This document shows positions 1-6,555 of a stretch of DNA of 12,137 nt, piece by piece; positions within the stretch are counted from its first letter, which is position 1; each line of letters begins with the position of its first letter. The DNA lies in NCBI GenBank assembly GCA_035656335.1, contig DASRSS010000184.1, positions 1-12,137 on the forward strand, read 5' to 3'. The position numbers and the translations under genes were made by a program. This DNA comes from DASRSS01 sp035656335. GTDB lineage: Bacteria; Actinomycetota; Actinomycetes; Mycobacteriales; Jatrophihabitantaceae. Below the pieces are notes generated by a model, which saw only the letters and a list, made by a program, of their open reading frames with translations, searched no databases and was not told where the DNA came from.

Positions 1-1820
1 CGGGCATCGCGCAGCAGTACGCGAAGAACGCCTACCTGTCCGACGCGCGCACGCTCACGCGCAAGGTCAAGGAGCTGATGATCGCGCTCAAGCTCTCGCG
101 CGAGTACAGCAAGAACCAGATCCTCGAGTTCTACCTGAACACCGTCTACTTCGGCCGCGGCGCGTACGGCATCCAGGCGGCGGCGCAGACGTTCTTCGGC
201 GAGGACGTCAGCAAGCTGACCGTCTCGCAGGGCGCGCTGCTCGCAGCCCTGCTGCGCGCGCCCAGCTACTACGACCCGGCCGCCAACCCGCAGCAGGCGC
301 GGGCGCGCTGGCAGTACGTCATCGACGGCATGGTCACCATCGGGCGGCTCACGCAGGCGCAGGCGGACGCGCTGAAGTTCCCGAAGACCAAGCCGCCGTC
401 GGACACCGCGCAGCTCGGCGCGTCCGGATGGCGGCAGCTGATCGTGTACCGGGTGATCCAGGAGCTGAAGGCGAACGGCGTCAGCGAGTCGGCGATCAAC
501 CAGCGCGGCCTGGTCATCCGCACCACGATCAACCGCCACGCGCAGCACGCGGCACTGGTCGCGATCAACCAGACGTTTGCGCATCTGACCAAGCAGCAGC
601 GGAACATGAAGAACGCGCTGGTCGCCGTCGACCCGAAGTCGGGCGCGGTGCTCGCCTACTACGGCGGCAAGAACGGCAAGGACTACAACGGCAAGATCGA
701 CAACTTCGACTACGCCGGCATCGGCACGCGTCCGCCGGGCTCGTCCTTCAAGCCGTACACGCTCGCGACCGTACTCACGCAGACGCTGAACAAGACGAAG
801 AACAAGCCGCGGCTGACGATCGACAGCTACGTCGACGGCAGCTACTGCGTGAAGATCGAGGGCCGGCAGATCTGCAACGACCCGGGCGACCAGAGCCTGA
901 GCGGCCCGTCCGTGACCATCGCGAACGCGATGAAGTGGTCGCTGAACACCACGTTCGACCAGTTGGCCGAGCAGGCCGGTCCGGCGAACGTCGCGAAGAC
1001 GGCGCACGCGATGGGCATCCCGGACAAGGACACGAACGGCAACCCGCTGCTCGTCGGCTCGAACGGCAAGACCGGGTTCGGCATCGGTATCGGCGACTAC
1101 CCGGTCAGCCCGATCGACCAGGCCGTCGGGTACGCGACGCTGGCCAACGGTGGCACGGCGAACGCCGCCTACTTCGTGCAGAGCGCGACCGACTCCAGCG
1201 GCAACCTCGTCTACAAGCACAAGGCCGATCCGCAGCGCGCGCTGGACCCGAAGGTCGCCAACGACGTGACCCTCACGCTCGAACCGGTGGCCGAGTGGTC
1301 GCACGACGGCCTCGCGAACGGCCGCAAGTCCGCGGCGAAGACCGGCACCGAGGGCATCTTCAACGACCCGAACAACAACAACAGCGACGCCTGGATGGTC
1401 GGCTTCACGCCGCAGGTGAGCGCCGCGGTGTGGACGGGCAGCGGCAACTCGACCACGCCGATCTACAACTCCTACGGCGGCCAGGAGTACGGCGCCGATC
1501 TGCCGGGCAAGACGTGGAAGCTGTTCATGGACACGTACCTGGCGAACAAACCCGAGCTGCCGATGCCGACGAAGCAGATGATCACCAACGGCAGCGACAT
1601 CGCGACGCCGCCGGCCACGAACAGCGCGCCGGCCACGCACTCGTCCAGCGCGCCCGCGTCCAGCGCGTCGACGTCGCCCACCGCGCCGACCACGTCCGCG
1701 AGCAGCTCGCCGTCGCCACCGCCGTCCGCTCCGGCGACGGTGCCGCCGGGCACGATCCCGCCGAGCACCACCGAGCCGACGGCGACGTGTACGCCGACCG
1801 TGCTGCATCCGTGCCCGTGA
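1..1820 (+). CDS. ponA1: Class A penicillin-binding protein, 3' part (transglycosylase/transpeptidase)
   Basis: Bifunctional peptidoglycan synthase acting outside the membrane: GT51 polymerises lipid II and the transpeptidase crosslinks stem peptides. The frame is open from base 3, so the start lies before the window; 605 residues are visible, and the internal ATG at 78 is not the start. The first ~70 residues are the end of GT51 (QQYAKNAYL, then SKNQILEFYLNTVYFGRGAYG). All three penicillin-binding motifs are present: SSFK (nucleophile Ser codon 741-743), SLN (939-947) and KTG (1338-1346). From about 1605 the protein is a Ser/Thr/Pro/Ala-rich tail, probably a wall-spanning extension, with two Cys near its end that might pair. 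No PASTA repeat is visible. The symbol rests on synteny with mycobacterial ponA1 next to a GT87 gene and rpsF. Family assignment is very secure, the paralogue name less so. The next gene starts 46 bases on. Confidence 0.93.
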   Translation, partial: GIAQQYAKNAYLSDARTLTRKVKELMIALKLSREYSKNQILEFYLNTVYFGRGAYGIQAAAQTFFGEDVSKLTVSQGALLAALLRAPSYYDPAANPQQARARWQYVIDGMVTIGRLTQAQADALKFPKTKPPSDTAQLGASGWRQLIVYRVIQELKANGVSESAINQRGLVIRTTINRHAQHAALVAINQTFAHLTKQQRNMKNALVAVDPKSGAVLAYYGGKNGKDYNGKIDNFDYAGIGTRPPGSSFKPYTLATVLTQTLNKTKNKPRLTIDSYVDGSYCVKIEGRQICNDPGDQSLSGPSVTIANAMKWSLNTTFDQLAEQAGPANVAKTAHAMGIPDKDTNGNPLLVGSNGKTGFGIGIGDYPVSPIDQAVGYATLANGGTANAAYFVQSATDSSGNLVYKHKADPQRALDPKVANDVTLTLEPVAEWSHDGLANGRKSAAKTGTEGIFNDPNNNNSDAWMVGFTPQVSAAVWTGSGNSTTPIYNSYGGQEYGADLPGKTWKLFMDTYLANKPELPMPTKQMITNGSDIATPPATNSAPATHSSSAPASSASTSPTAPTTSASSSPSPPPSAPATVPPGTIPPSTTEPTATCTPTVLHPCP

Positions 1821-1866
1821 CGCAGACCTGCCGCTAACAGCGCGCGGACCGTGCCAGGATGGCGCG

Positions 1867-3357
1867 GTGACCATGGAGGCCGAGACGCAGCCGCCGGACG
1901 CGGCACCGACCGGGCCGGTGTCGTCGGTGCCGGTGCCGGTAGCGCAGCTGCCGAGCAGGTCGGACGCGACCGCGTCGCGCGCCAGCCGCATCGTCGGCGG
2001 CGCGTGGGGCCGGTACGCCGCTGTGTCGGCCGGCTCGTGGTGGACGCCGCGGCGCACGCTCATGGCGCTCACCGGGCTCACTTTGCTGCTTGCGTTCGCG
2101 CAGAAGTCCCCGTGCGCGACGGGAGAATGGACCGGCTACAAGCAGTACACGCACGCCTGCTACTCCGACGTCGTCCCGCTGTGGAGCGACGAGCGGCTGG
2201 ACGTCGGCGCCGTCCCCTACCGGGACACGAACGTCGAATACCCCGTGCTCACCGGCGGGTTCATGTGGCTCACCGCCGAGCTGACCCGGCTGGTGCACGT
2301 CCTCGTCCCGTCCTGGCAGGACCTGGTCGTGTTCGGCGTGCTGACCTCGATCCTGCTCGCGGTGTGCGCGCTGTTCGTGACCGCGTCCACGGCTGCGACC
2401 GCGCGCAGCCGCCCGTACGACGCGGCGATCTTCGCGCTGTCCCCGCTGCTGATCTTCCACGCGTTCACCAACTGGGACCTGCTCGCCATGGCGTTCACCA
2501 GCGGCGCGCTGTGGGCGTGGTCGCGGCGCAAACCGGTGCTGGCCGGGACGCTCATCGGGCTCGGCACGGCGGCGAAGCTGTATCCGGTGTTCCTGCTGGT
2601 GGCGCTGCTGATCCTTGCCTGGCGCACCCGGCGCTGGTCGGGGTTCGGCTGGTCGACGGCCGCCGCGGCAGCGTCCTGGGCGGCGGTCAACGTGCCGATC
2701 GCGCTCGCGTATCACCAGGGCTGGTGGGCGTTCTACCAGTTCAGCATCGACCGGGCGACCGAGCGCAGCACGGTGTGGGCGATCGGCAAGACGATCTTCT
2801 CCGCGGGAGTGAACACGTCCGACGCGGCGTACTGGGTGCCACCGGGACCGGCCGTGGCGCTGCTGCTGATCGCGGCACTGCTGCTGGTGTGCTGGCTGGG
2901 CCTGCGCGCCCCGGCGAAGCCGCGACTCGGTCAGCTCGCGTTCCTCGTCGTGCTCGCGTTCCTGATCACGACCAAGGTGTGGAGCCCGCAGTACTCGCTG
3001 TGGCTGGTTCCGCTGCTCGCGCTGGCGCGTCCCCGCTGGCGGCTGTCGCTGATCTGGCAGTTCAGCGAGATCGCGGTGTGGATCGCGACGCTGACCCTGC
3101 TGCTCGGGCTGAACCCCGATCAGAGCGCGCACGGCATCGGGTACGGCTGGCTGGTGATCGTCCTGCTGATCCGGGACGGGCTGTTGCTCGCGCTGGCCGC
3201 GCTCATCGTCCGCGAGATGTGGCACACCGAGCTGGACGTGGTCCGCGCGGGGCTGCCGGAGGGCTCGGATGACCCCGGCGGCGGCGAGTTCGACGGCGCC
3301 CGTGATCATCTGGCCCGGGCGCCCCGAGACCGCTACTCTCCGGTAACCGAGCAGTAA
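1867..3357 (+). CDS. GT87-family polytopic membrane glycosyltransferase (mannosyltransferase-like)
   Basis: Probable GT-C fold enzyme moving a sugar (mannose in characterised relatives) from a polyprenyl-phosphate donor to an envelope glycolipid or glycan on the outer membrane face. It has 496 residues with about ten hydrophobic segments from residue ~60 to ~455 and soluble ends. Family-like features: a first extracytoplasmic loop with YSD (Asp101) and RDTNVEYP (Asp120, Glu124), either of which could hold the catalytic acid; AAKLYP at Lys237; and WSPQYSLWLVPLL later. The GTG start at 1867 is chosen because AGGA at 1856-1859 lies 7 bases upstream; the in-frame ATG at 1873 is spaced worse. The position after the PBP matches the Rv0051-type gene of mycobacteria, so cotranscription with the PBP is likely. 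No terminator separates them. The acceptor substrate cannot be read from sequence. Confidence 0.85.
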   Translation: MTMEAETQPPDAAPTGPVSSVPVPVAQLPSRSDATASRASRIVGGAWGRYAAVSAGSWWTPRRTLMALTGLTLLLAFAQKSPCATGEWTGYKQYTHACYSDVVPLWSDERLDVGAVPYRDTNVEYPVLTGGFMWLTAELTRLVHVLVPSWQDLVVFGVLTSILLAVCALFVTASTAATARSRPYDAAIFALSPLLIFHAFTNWDLLAMAFTSGALWAWSRRKPVLAGTLIGLGTAAKLYPVFLLVALLILAWRTRRWSGFGWSTAAAAASWAAVNVPIALAYHQGWWAFYQFSIDRATERSTVWAIGKTIFSAGVNTSDAAYWVPPGPAVALLLIAALLLVCWLGLRAPAKPRLGQLAFLVVLAFLITTKVWSPQYSLWLVPLLALARPRWRLSLIWQFSEIAVWIATLTLLLGLNPDQSAHGIGYGWLVIVLLIRDGLLLALAALIVREMWHTELDVVRAGLPEGSDDPGGGEFDGARDHLARAPRDRYSPVTEQ

Positions 3358-3377
3358 CCCGGATCGGCGGCCGTCGT

Positions 3378-3383
3378 TAGACT
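3378..3383 (+). promoter_or_regulatory. Candidate -10 box for the secreted-protein gene
   Basis: TAGACT fits the actinobacterial TANNNT -10 pattern and lies 57 bases before the ATG at 3441. No convincing -35 is visible. The upstream stretch carries two GTAACC copies (3343-3348 and 3354-3359) exactly 11 bases apart, on one helix face, which could be an activator or alternative sigma site. This is pattern matching only. Confidence 0.3.
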
Positions 3384-3440
3384 CAGGTAAGACCGGGTAC
3401 CACTCGAGCGGTCGTGCCGAGAGGACTACAGGGGGAACGG

Positions 3441-4634
3441 ATGCGCCTACCGCGACGCCACGGACTGCGCTGGCTGGCGGCTTCTGCCGGCATCGCGGTC
3501 GCCGGGGCGGCGGCGCTGGTGATGGTTCCCGCGCACGCCGACTCGGCGACGGTCAACGCGCAGCTGTCGCTGTCCGGCGTGGCCACGAAGGACAACGTCC
3601 TCGGCGGCACCACGATCGGCGTCCATCCCGGCGACACCGTCGACTTCAAGGCCTCCCCGCTGCCGACCGCGGGGCTGGACAACATCCCGGCGCTCGGCCC
3701 GCTGCTGAACGGGGTGCTGAGCACCCTGCTGGGCAGCCAGTTCCAGGTCGTCGTCACGTTCGGCTCGGACTTCGGCGCCGCGACGCCCGCGCTCGGCGGC
3801 CAGTCGGTGACGCTCGGCGGCCCGGCGAAGGGCTCGTGCAAGGGCGACCCGGACGAGGCGATCACGTTCCCGAAGGCGGGCAGCTACTCGTTCACGTGGA
3901 CGGTTCGGTACGTGCTGCCGGGTCTGCTCGGGTGCACCAAGTCCAGCCTCGGCGCGACGTCGCTGAACCAGTTGCAGCAGACGGGCATCGCGATCAACGC
4001 CAGCAACCAGTGGGTCGGCCAGGTCGTCGTCGCCAACGACCCGCCCAAGGGCGGCATCTCGGTCCAGCTGCCCGGTGTCGGCGCGGCCCCGAGCTTGCCG
4101 GTCGTCGGCCAGCTGCCCGGCGCGACGCTCCCCCCGGTCTCGCTGCCCACCATCCCGGTCGGCGGCATCTCGATCCCGGGCATCGGCGGCGGCTCGTCTT
4201 CGTCCAGCTCGGGCTCCGGCTCCACCTCGACGGGCCACCTGGGCGGGTCCACCAAGAGCAGCGGTGCGCACTTCACCCCGCCGGGGCTGACCATCCCTGA
4301 GGAGGTCGTGCCGAAGGGCTACGGCAACGGCGACAGCACCACCTCGGGCGGCTCGGGCTCCGGCGCGGGTGCCGGCGGGCTGAGCGACCTCGGCGTGCTC
4401 GGTGACATCGTCGCCGGCGGCTCCGGCGGCCACACCGCGGCACCCGCCGCGGCCACCACGGTGCCGTCCGCCTCCCCGGCACCCGGCCCGACCATCGCGG
4501 CGCACGCCGTCCTCGCGGCCACGAGTACGTCCAAGGGCCAGCAGATGCCGGTGCTGCTCGCGATCGTGTCGATCATCGCGCTGTCGCTGGTCACCGCGAT
4601 CTACGCCCGCATGTATCTGCTGCGTAAGAAGTAG
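3441..4634 (+). CDS. Secreted, C-terminally membrane-anchored Gly/Ser/Pro-rich protein, unknown function
   Basis: I do not recognise a named family. The 397-residue product starts at ATG 3441, preceded by AGGGGGAA (3430-3437); an in-frame GTG at 3414 would add nine residues before the signal peptide and has no ribosome site. Residues 1-33 are a Sec signal (basic RLPRRHGLR, hydrophobic core, AHA cleavage site before Asp34). Residues ~34-190 look like a beta-rich domain with cupredoxin-style spacing (HPGDTVDFKA, then FPKAGSYSFTWTV) but no obvious copper ligand set. Two Cys (in GSCKGD and LLGCTK) may form a disulfide. About 190-365 is a low-complexity Gly/Ser/Pro/Ala linker. The end is one transmembrane helix (about 371-391) and a basic RKK tail, leaving the domain tethered outside the membrane. 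There is no LPXTG. It sits between envelope genes and the rpsF operon. Confidence 0.75.
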   Translation: MRLPRRHGLRWLAASAGIAVAGAAALVMVPAHADSATVNAQLSLSGVATKDNVLGGTTIGVHPGDTVDFKASPLPTAGLDNIPALGPLLNGVLSTLLGSQFQVVVTFGSDFGAATPALGGQSVTLGGPAKGSCKGDPDEAITFPKAGSYSFTWTVRYVLPGLLGCTKSSLGATSLNQLQQTGIAINASNQWVGQVVVANDPPKGGISVQLPGVGAAPSLPVVGQLPGATLPPVSLPTIPVGGISIPGIGGGSSSSSSGSGSTSTGHLGGSTKSSGAHFTPPGLTIPEEVVPKGYGNGDSTTSGGSGSGAGAGGLSDLGVLGDIVAGGSGGHTAAPAAATTVPSASPAPGPTIAAHAVLAATSTSKGQQMPVLLAIVSIIALSLVTAIYARMYLLRKK

Positions 4635-4639
4635 CCCGC

Positions 4640-4653
4640 ACGCGATTTCGCGT
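4640..4653 (+). terminator. Short inverted repeat after the secreted-protein gene (weak terminator candidate)
   Basis: ACGCGA (4640-4645) and TCGCGT (4648-4653) are perfect inverted copies with only two bases between them, so a real hairpin would have four or five pairs. A second TCGCGT at 4655-4660 offers an alternative partner. There is no T-run. It lies 6 bases after the stop codon and just upstream of the rpsF promoter, where a boundary is expected. Confidence 0.25.
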
Positions 4654-4670
4654 CTCGCGTAGCCCCCAGG

Positions 4671-4676
4671 TAGGCT
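4671..4676 (+). promoter_or_regulatory. Candidate -10 box of the rpsF-ssb-rpsR-rplI promoter
   Basis: TAGGCT is a good housekeeping-sigma -10 for actinobacteria. The -35 region is poor (TTTCGC at 4646-4651, 19 bases upstream). Initiation near 4683 would give a leader of about 80 bases before the TTG start of rpsF. Confidence 0.42.
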
Positions 4677-4708
4677 GGCGCGGTTGCCCGCTGGATGTGG
4701 GCTAACAC

Positions 4709-4751
4709 CCTCCTGCCACGGAGAGCCCGTGGCCGCTGAGTCCACAGGAGG
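4709..4751 (+). promoter_or_regulatory. rpsF leader structure that can sequester the Shine-Dalgarno (candidate bS6:bS18 autoregulatory element)
   Basis: Seen directly: GCCACGG (4715-4721) and CCGTGGC (4727-4733) make a perfect 7-bp stem with loop AGAGC. Immediately outside, CCTCCT (4709-4714) is perfectly complementary to AGGAGG (4746-4751), the rpsF ribosome-binding site, leaving a 12-base bulge on the 3' side (4734-4745). A CCG trinucleotide (4733-4735) sits at the base of the inner stem. Known: rpsF leaders in other bacteria bind the bS6:bS18 complex through a hairpin with a conserved CCG. Inferred: excess bS6:bS18 would stabilise this fold and shut off initiation at the TTG. The pairing is plain; the ligand is inference. 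Confidence 0.6.
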
Positions 4752-4761
4752 ACGAGTCGCT

Positions 4762-5064
4762 TTGAGCACTCCTCTTCGCCATTACGAAGTCATGGTCATC
4801 CTCGACCCGAGCCTGGACGAGCGCACCATCGCGCCGTCGATCGACACCTTCCTGAACGTCGTCAAGTCCGACGGCGGTTCGGTCGAGAAGGTCGACATCT
4901 GGGGACGGCGTCGGCTGGCCTACGAGATCGACAAGCACGCCGAGGGCATCTACGCCGTCATCGACGTCATGGCCCAGCCCGCGTCCGTCCAGGAGCTGGA
5001 CCGCCAGCTCAACCTGAACGAGTCGGTGCTGCGGACCAAGGTCCTGCGCCCGGACCAGCGGTAA
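4762..5064 (+). CDS. rpsF: Small ribosomal subunit protein bS6
   Basis: bS6 pairs with bS18 on the platform of the 30S subunit. The 100-residue product has the family hallmarks HYEVMVILDP at the N-terminus, VEKVDIWGRRRLAYEI in the middle, and LNESVLRTKVLRPDQR at the end, with the usual length. The start is TTG 4762: AGGAGG at 4746-4751 lies 10 bases upstream and the product then begins STPLRHYE, as expected for the family. An in-frame GTG at 4729 would put the start inside the leader hairpin and add eleven unconserved residues, so I reject it. It is the first gene of the operon; ssb follows after 5 bases. The rare TTG start plus a sequestrable ribosome site suggests tight translational control. 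Confidence 0.95.
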   Translation: MSTPLRHYEVMVILDPSLDERTIAPSIDTFLNVVKSDGGSVEKVDIWGRRRLAYEIDKHAEGIYAVIDVMAQPASVQELDRQLNLNESVLRTKVLRPDQR

Positions 5065-5069
5065 CCGGC

Positions 5070-5567
5070 ATGGCTGGCGACACCGTCATCACCGTGGTCG
5101 GCAACCTGACCGCCGACCCGGAGCTGCGCTTCACCGCGTCCGGCGCGGCCGTCGCGTCGTTCACCATCGCCTCCACGCCGCGCACGTTCGACCGCAACAG
5201 CAACGAGTGGAAGGACGGCGAGGCGCTGTTCCTGCGCTGCTCGCTGTGGCGGCAGGCGGCCGAGAACGCGGCCGAGTCGCTGACCCGTGGCATGCGCGTG
5301 ATCGCGCAGGGCCGGCTGCAGCAGCGCTCGTACGAGACCCGCGAGGGCGAGAAGCGCACGGTGATCGAGCTGCAGGTCGACGAGATCGGCCCGTCGCTGC
5401 GCTACGCCTCGGCCAAGGTCAACCGCACCCAGCGCGGCTCGTCCTCCGGCGGCGGCTTCGGCTCGTCCGGTTCGGACGGCGGCGCCGGTGGCGGCATGGC
5501 CGACGACCCGTGGGGTTCGGCACCGCCCGCCGGTGGCGGCGGCTTCAGCGACGAGCCCCCCTTCTAA
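5070..5567 (+). CDS. ssb: Single-stranded DNA-binding protein
   Basis: SSB coats single-stranded DNA as a tetramer during replication, recombination and repair, and recruits partners through its C-terminal tip. Of 165 residues, about 1-115 form the OB fold (DTVITVVGNLTADPELRF at the N-terminus, FLRCSLWRQAAENAAESL, then GRLQQRSYET). Residues ~118-158 are a Gly/Ser-rich disordered linker, and the end is the acidic-hydrophobic tip SDEPPF. ATG 5070 follows rpsF by only 5 bases and lacks a clear Shine-Dalgarno, which points to translational coupling with rpsF. Placement between rpsF and rpsR is the conserved bacterial arrangement and marks this as the main replicative SSB rather than a competence paralogue. 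Confidence 0.96.
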   Translation: MAGDTVITVVGNLTADPELRFTASGAAVASFTIASTPRTFDRNSNEWKDGEALFLRCSLWRQAAENAAESLTRGMRVIAQGRLQQRSYETREGEKRTVIELQVDEIGPSLRYASAKVNRTQRGSSSGGGFGSSGSDGGAGGGMADDPWGSAPPAGGGGFSDEPPF

Positions 5568-5583
5568 CCAGCCAACTTCCCGC

Positions 5584-5631
5584 GATCTTGAGAGCTCCGT
5601 GCAGCCGCCGCTGCGTCCAGGCATCAAGATC
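5584..5631 (+). promoter_or_regulatory. Inverted-repeat RNA element between ssb and rpsR
   Basis: GATCTTGA (5584-5591) and TCAAGATC (5624-5631) are perfect 8-base inverted copies. Inside the enclosed 32 bases, GCAGC (5601-5605) and GCTGC (5610-5614) form a second stem with loop CGCC. The structure ends 11 bases before the rpsR Shine-Dalgarno GGAGAA (5643-5648). There is no T-run and the operon continues, so termination is unlikely; an mRNA processing, stability or translation-setting element is more plausible. Role unproven. Confidence 0.45.
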
Positions 5632-5653
5632 CATTTGATTACGGAGAACACCA

Positions 5654-5890
5654 ATGCCCAAGCCCCCAGTCCGCAAGCCGAAGAAGAAGGCGAACCCGCT
5701 GCTCGCGGCGAAGATCGAGTACATCGACTACAAGGACACCAACCTGCTGCGCAAGTTCGTGTCCGACCGCGGCAAGATCCGCGCCCGCCGCGTCACCGGC
5801 GTGAGCTCGCAGCAGCAGCGGCAGCTCGCGAAGGCGATCAAGCACGCGCGCGAGATGGCGCTGCTGCCCTACACCTCGACCGCGCGCTAA
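5654..5890 (+). CDS. rpsR: Small ribosomal subunit protein bS18, cysteine-free (C-) form
   Basis: bS18 binds with bS6 on the 30S platform. The 78-residue product has the family core DYKDTNLLRKFVSDRGKIRA and the C-terminus EMALLPYTSTAR. ATG 5654 has GGAGAA five bases upstream. The start MPKPPVRKPKKK matches actinobacterial operon copies, yet where those usually carry a CxxC pair this one reads ANPLLAAKI, and GNC is replaced by GVS. The product contains no cysteine and cannot hold the structural zinc of the C+ form. In several actinobacteria a C- bS18 is a separate zinc-starvation paralogue; here the C- form is the operon copy beside rpsF and rplI. The stop codon overlaps the rplI ribosome-binding site. 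Confidence 0.95.
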   Translation: MPKPPVRKPKKKANPLLAAKIEYIDYKDTNLLRKFVSDRGKIRARRVTGVSSQQQRQLAKAIKHAREMALLPYTSTAR

Positions 5891-5902
5891 GGAGGCCGTG
5901 AC

Positions 5903-6349
5903 ATGAAGCTCATCCTCACCCGTGAGGTCGCGGGCCTGGGCCTCGCCGGCGACATCGTCGAGGTCGCGGACGGTTACGGCCGCAACTTCCTGGTCCCCCG
6001 CGGCTCGGCCATCGCCTGGACCAAGGGCGCCGAGAAGCAGATCGCGCAGATCCGCCGGGCGCGCGACGCCCGCGAGATCCGCGACCTGGGCCACGCCCAG
6101 GAGATCAAGAGCCAGCTGGAAAAGCTGACCGTGACGCTCGGCGCGCGCGCCGGCGAGGGCGGCAAGCTGTTCGGCTCAATCACGGCGACCGACGTCGCGT
6201 CCGCGGTGAAGAACGCGGGCGGTCCGCTGCTGGACAAGAAGCGGATCAACCTGCCCGGTCACATCAAGACCACGGGCACGCACAACGTGACCGTCGAGCT
6301 GCACCCGGACGTCGTGGCCACCGTGCCGGTGACGGTGTCCGCGCAGTAG
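5903..6349 (+). CDS. rplI: Large ribosomal subunit protein bL9
   Basis: bL9 binds 23S rRNA near the base of the L1 stalk and helps maintain reading frame. The 148-residue length is standard. The N-terminal RNA-binding domain is clear (MKLILTREVAGLGLAGDIVE, then VADGYGRNFLVPRGSA), followed by the long charged connecting helix (about residues 40-75) and the C-terminal domain (GKLFGSITATDVASAV, then HPDVVATVPVTV). AAGGAGG (5889-5895) overlaps the rpsR stop and lies 7 bases before ATG 5903, so the two genes are probably translationally coupled. It is the last gene of the operon: a strong hairpin follows 16 bases after the stop. Confidence 0.96.
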   Translation: MKLILTREVAGLGLAGDIVEVADGYGRNFLVPRGSAIAWTKGAEKQIAQIRRARDAREIRDLGHAQEIKSQLEKLTVTLGARAGEGGKLFGSITATDVASAVKNAGGPLLDKKRINLPGHIKTTGTHNVTVELHPDVVATVPVTVSAQ

Positions 6350-6365
6350 CTCCACCCGTCCGACC

Positions 6366-6410
6366 AATCCGGCCGGATCGTCGATTTCACGTCGGCGATC
6401 CGGCCGAATT
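6366..6410 (+). terminator. Long hairpin terminator after rplI
   Basis: CGGCCGGATCG (6370-6380) and CGATCCGGCCG (6396-6406) pair perfectly over 11 bp. Inside, five more pairs (two of them G-U) close a TTCAC loop at 6386-6390. Outside, AAT (6366-6368) and ATT (6408-6410) add three pairs after one mismatch. There is no long T-tract, which is common for actinobacterial terminators. It separates the ribosomal-protein operon from dnaB. Confidence 0.7.
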
Positions 6411-6443
6411 GATCTTGGGGGAAATTGCTCGCCGGGTTTCTTG

Positions 6444-6462
6444 CGTCCACAGCAGGTGGACG
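6444..6462 (+). repeat. Perfect inverted repeat CGTCCAC-AGCAG-GTGGACG
   Basis: Seven perfect pairs (6444-6450 with 6456-6462) around a 5-base spacer. The left arm runs into GTCCACA, seven bases matching the DnaA-box core. It could be a dyad operator or an RNA hairpin. Confidence 0.45.
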
Positions 6463-6466
6463 GCGC

Positions 6467-6488
6467 CGGCCCCGGTTTGCCGGGGCTG
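6467..6488 (+). repeat. GC-rich stem-loop with TTTG loop
   Basis: Nine consecutive pairs (one G-U) between 6467-6475 and 6480-6488 close a TTTG tetraloop. It lies directly after the preceding inverted repeat and might be a second back-up terminator, but the GC content makes chance hairpins more likely here. Confidence 0.35.
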
Positions 6489-6506
6489 TGGCCGTCCCGG
6501 CCGAGG

Positions 6507-6526
6507 TTGTCCCCAGGTTATCCACC
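6507..6526 (+). promoter_or_regulatory. Two adjacent DnaA-box-like sites
   Basis: TTGTCCCCA (6507-6515) and TTATCCACC (6518-6526) each differ at one base from the 9-bp DnaA boxes TTGTCCACA and TTATCCACA. They are in the same orientation, 11 bases start to start. The second overlaps a 12-bp palindrome CACCGGCCGGTG (6523-6534). They lie about 65-80 bases upstream of the candidate -35, a position suited to DnaA control of dnaB or to DnaA titration. Binding is inferred from sequence only. Confidence 0.45.
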
Positions 6527-6555
6527 GGCCGGTGAACAGCCCGCGCGGCGATTCC

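Noticed and set aside
1605..1790. Repeat-like Ser/Thr/Pro-rich DNA at the PBP 3' end as a tandem repeat or CRISPR
   Set aside because: Low-complexity coding for a disordered tail; no regular unit or spacer pattern.
1834..3309. 491-codon open frame on the minus strand opposite the GT87 gene
   Set aside because: Arg/Gln/His/Pro-rich composition typical of antisense shadows in high-GC DNA; the + strand frame has clear membrane segments and family motifs.
3414..3440. GTG 3414 as start of the secreted protein
   Set aside because: No ribosome site, and it adds residues before a complete signal peptide; ATG 3441 has a strong purine-rich site.
4684..4761. Upstream ATG 4684 or GTG 4729 as the rpsF start
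   Set aside because: Both would translate the leader hairpin and give unconserved N-termini; TTG 4762 has AGGAGG in range and a family-like start.
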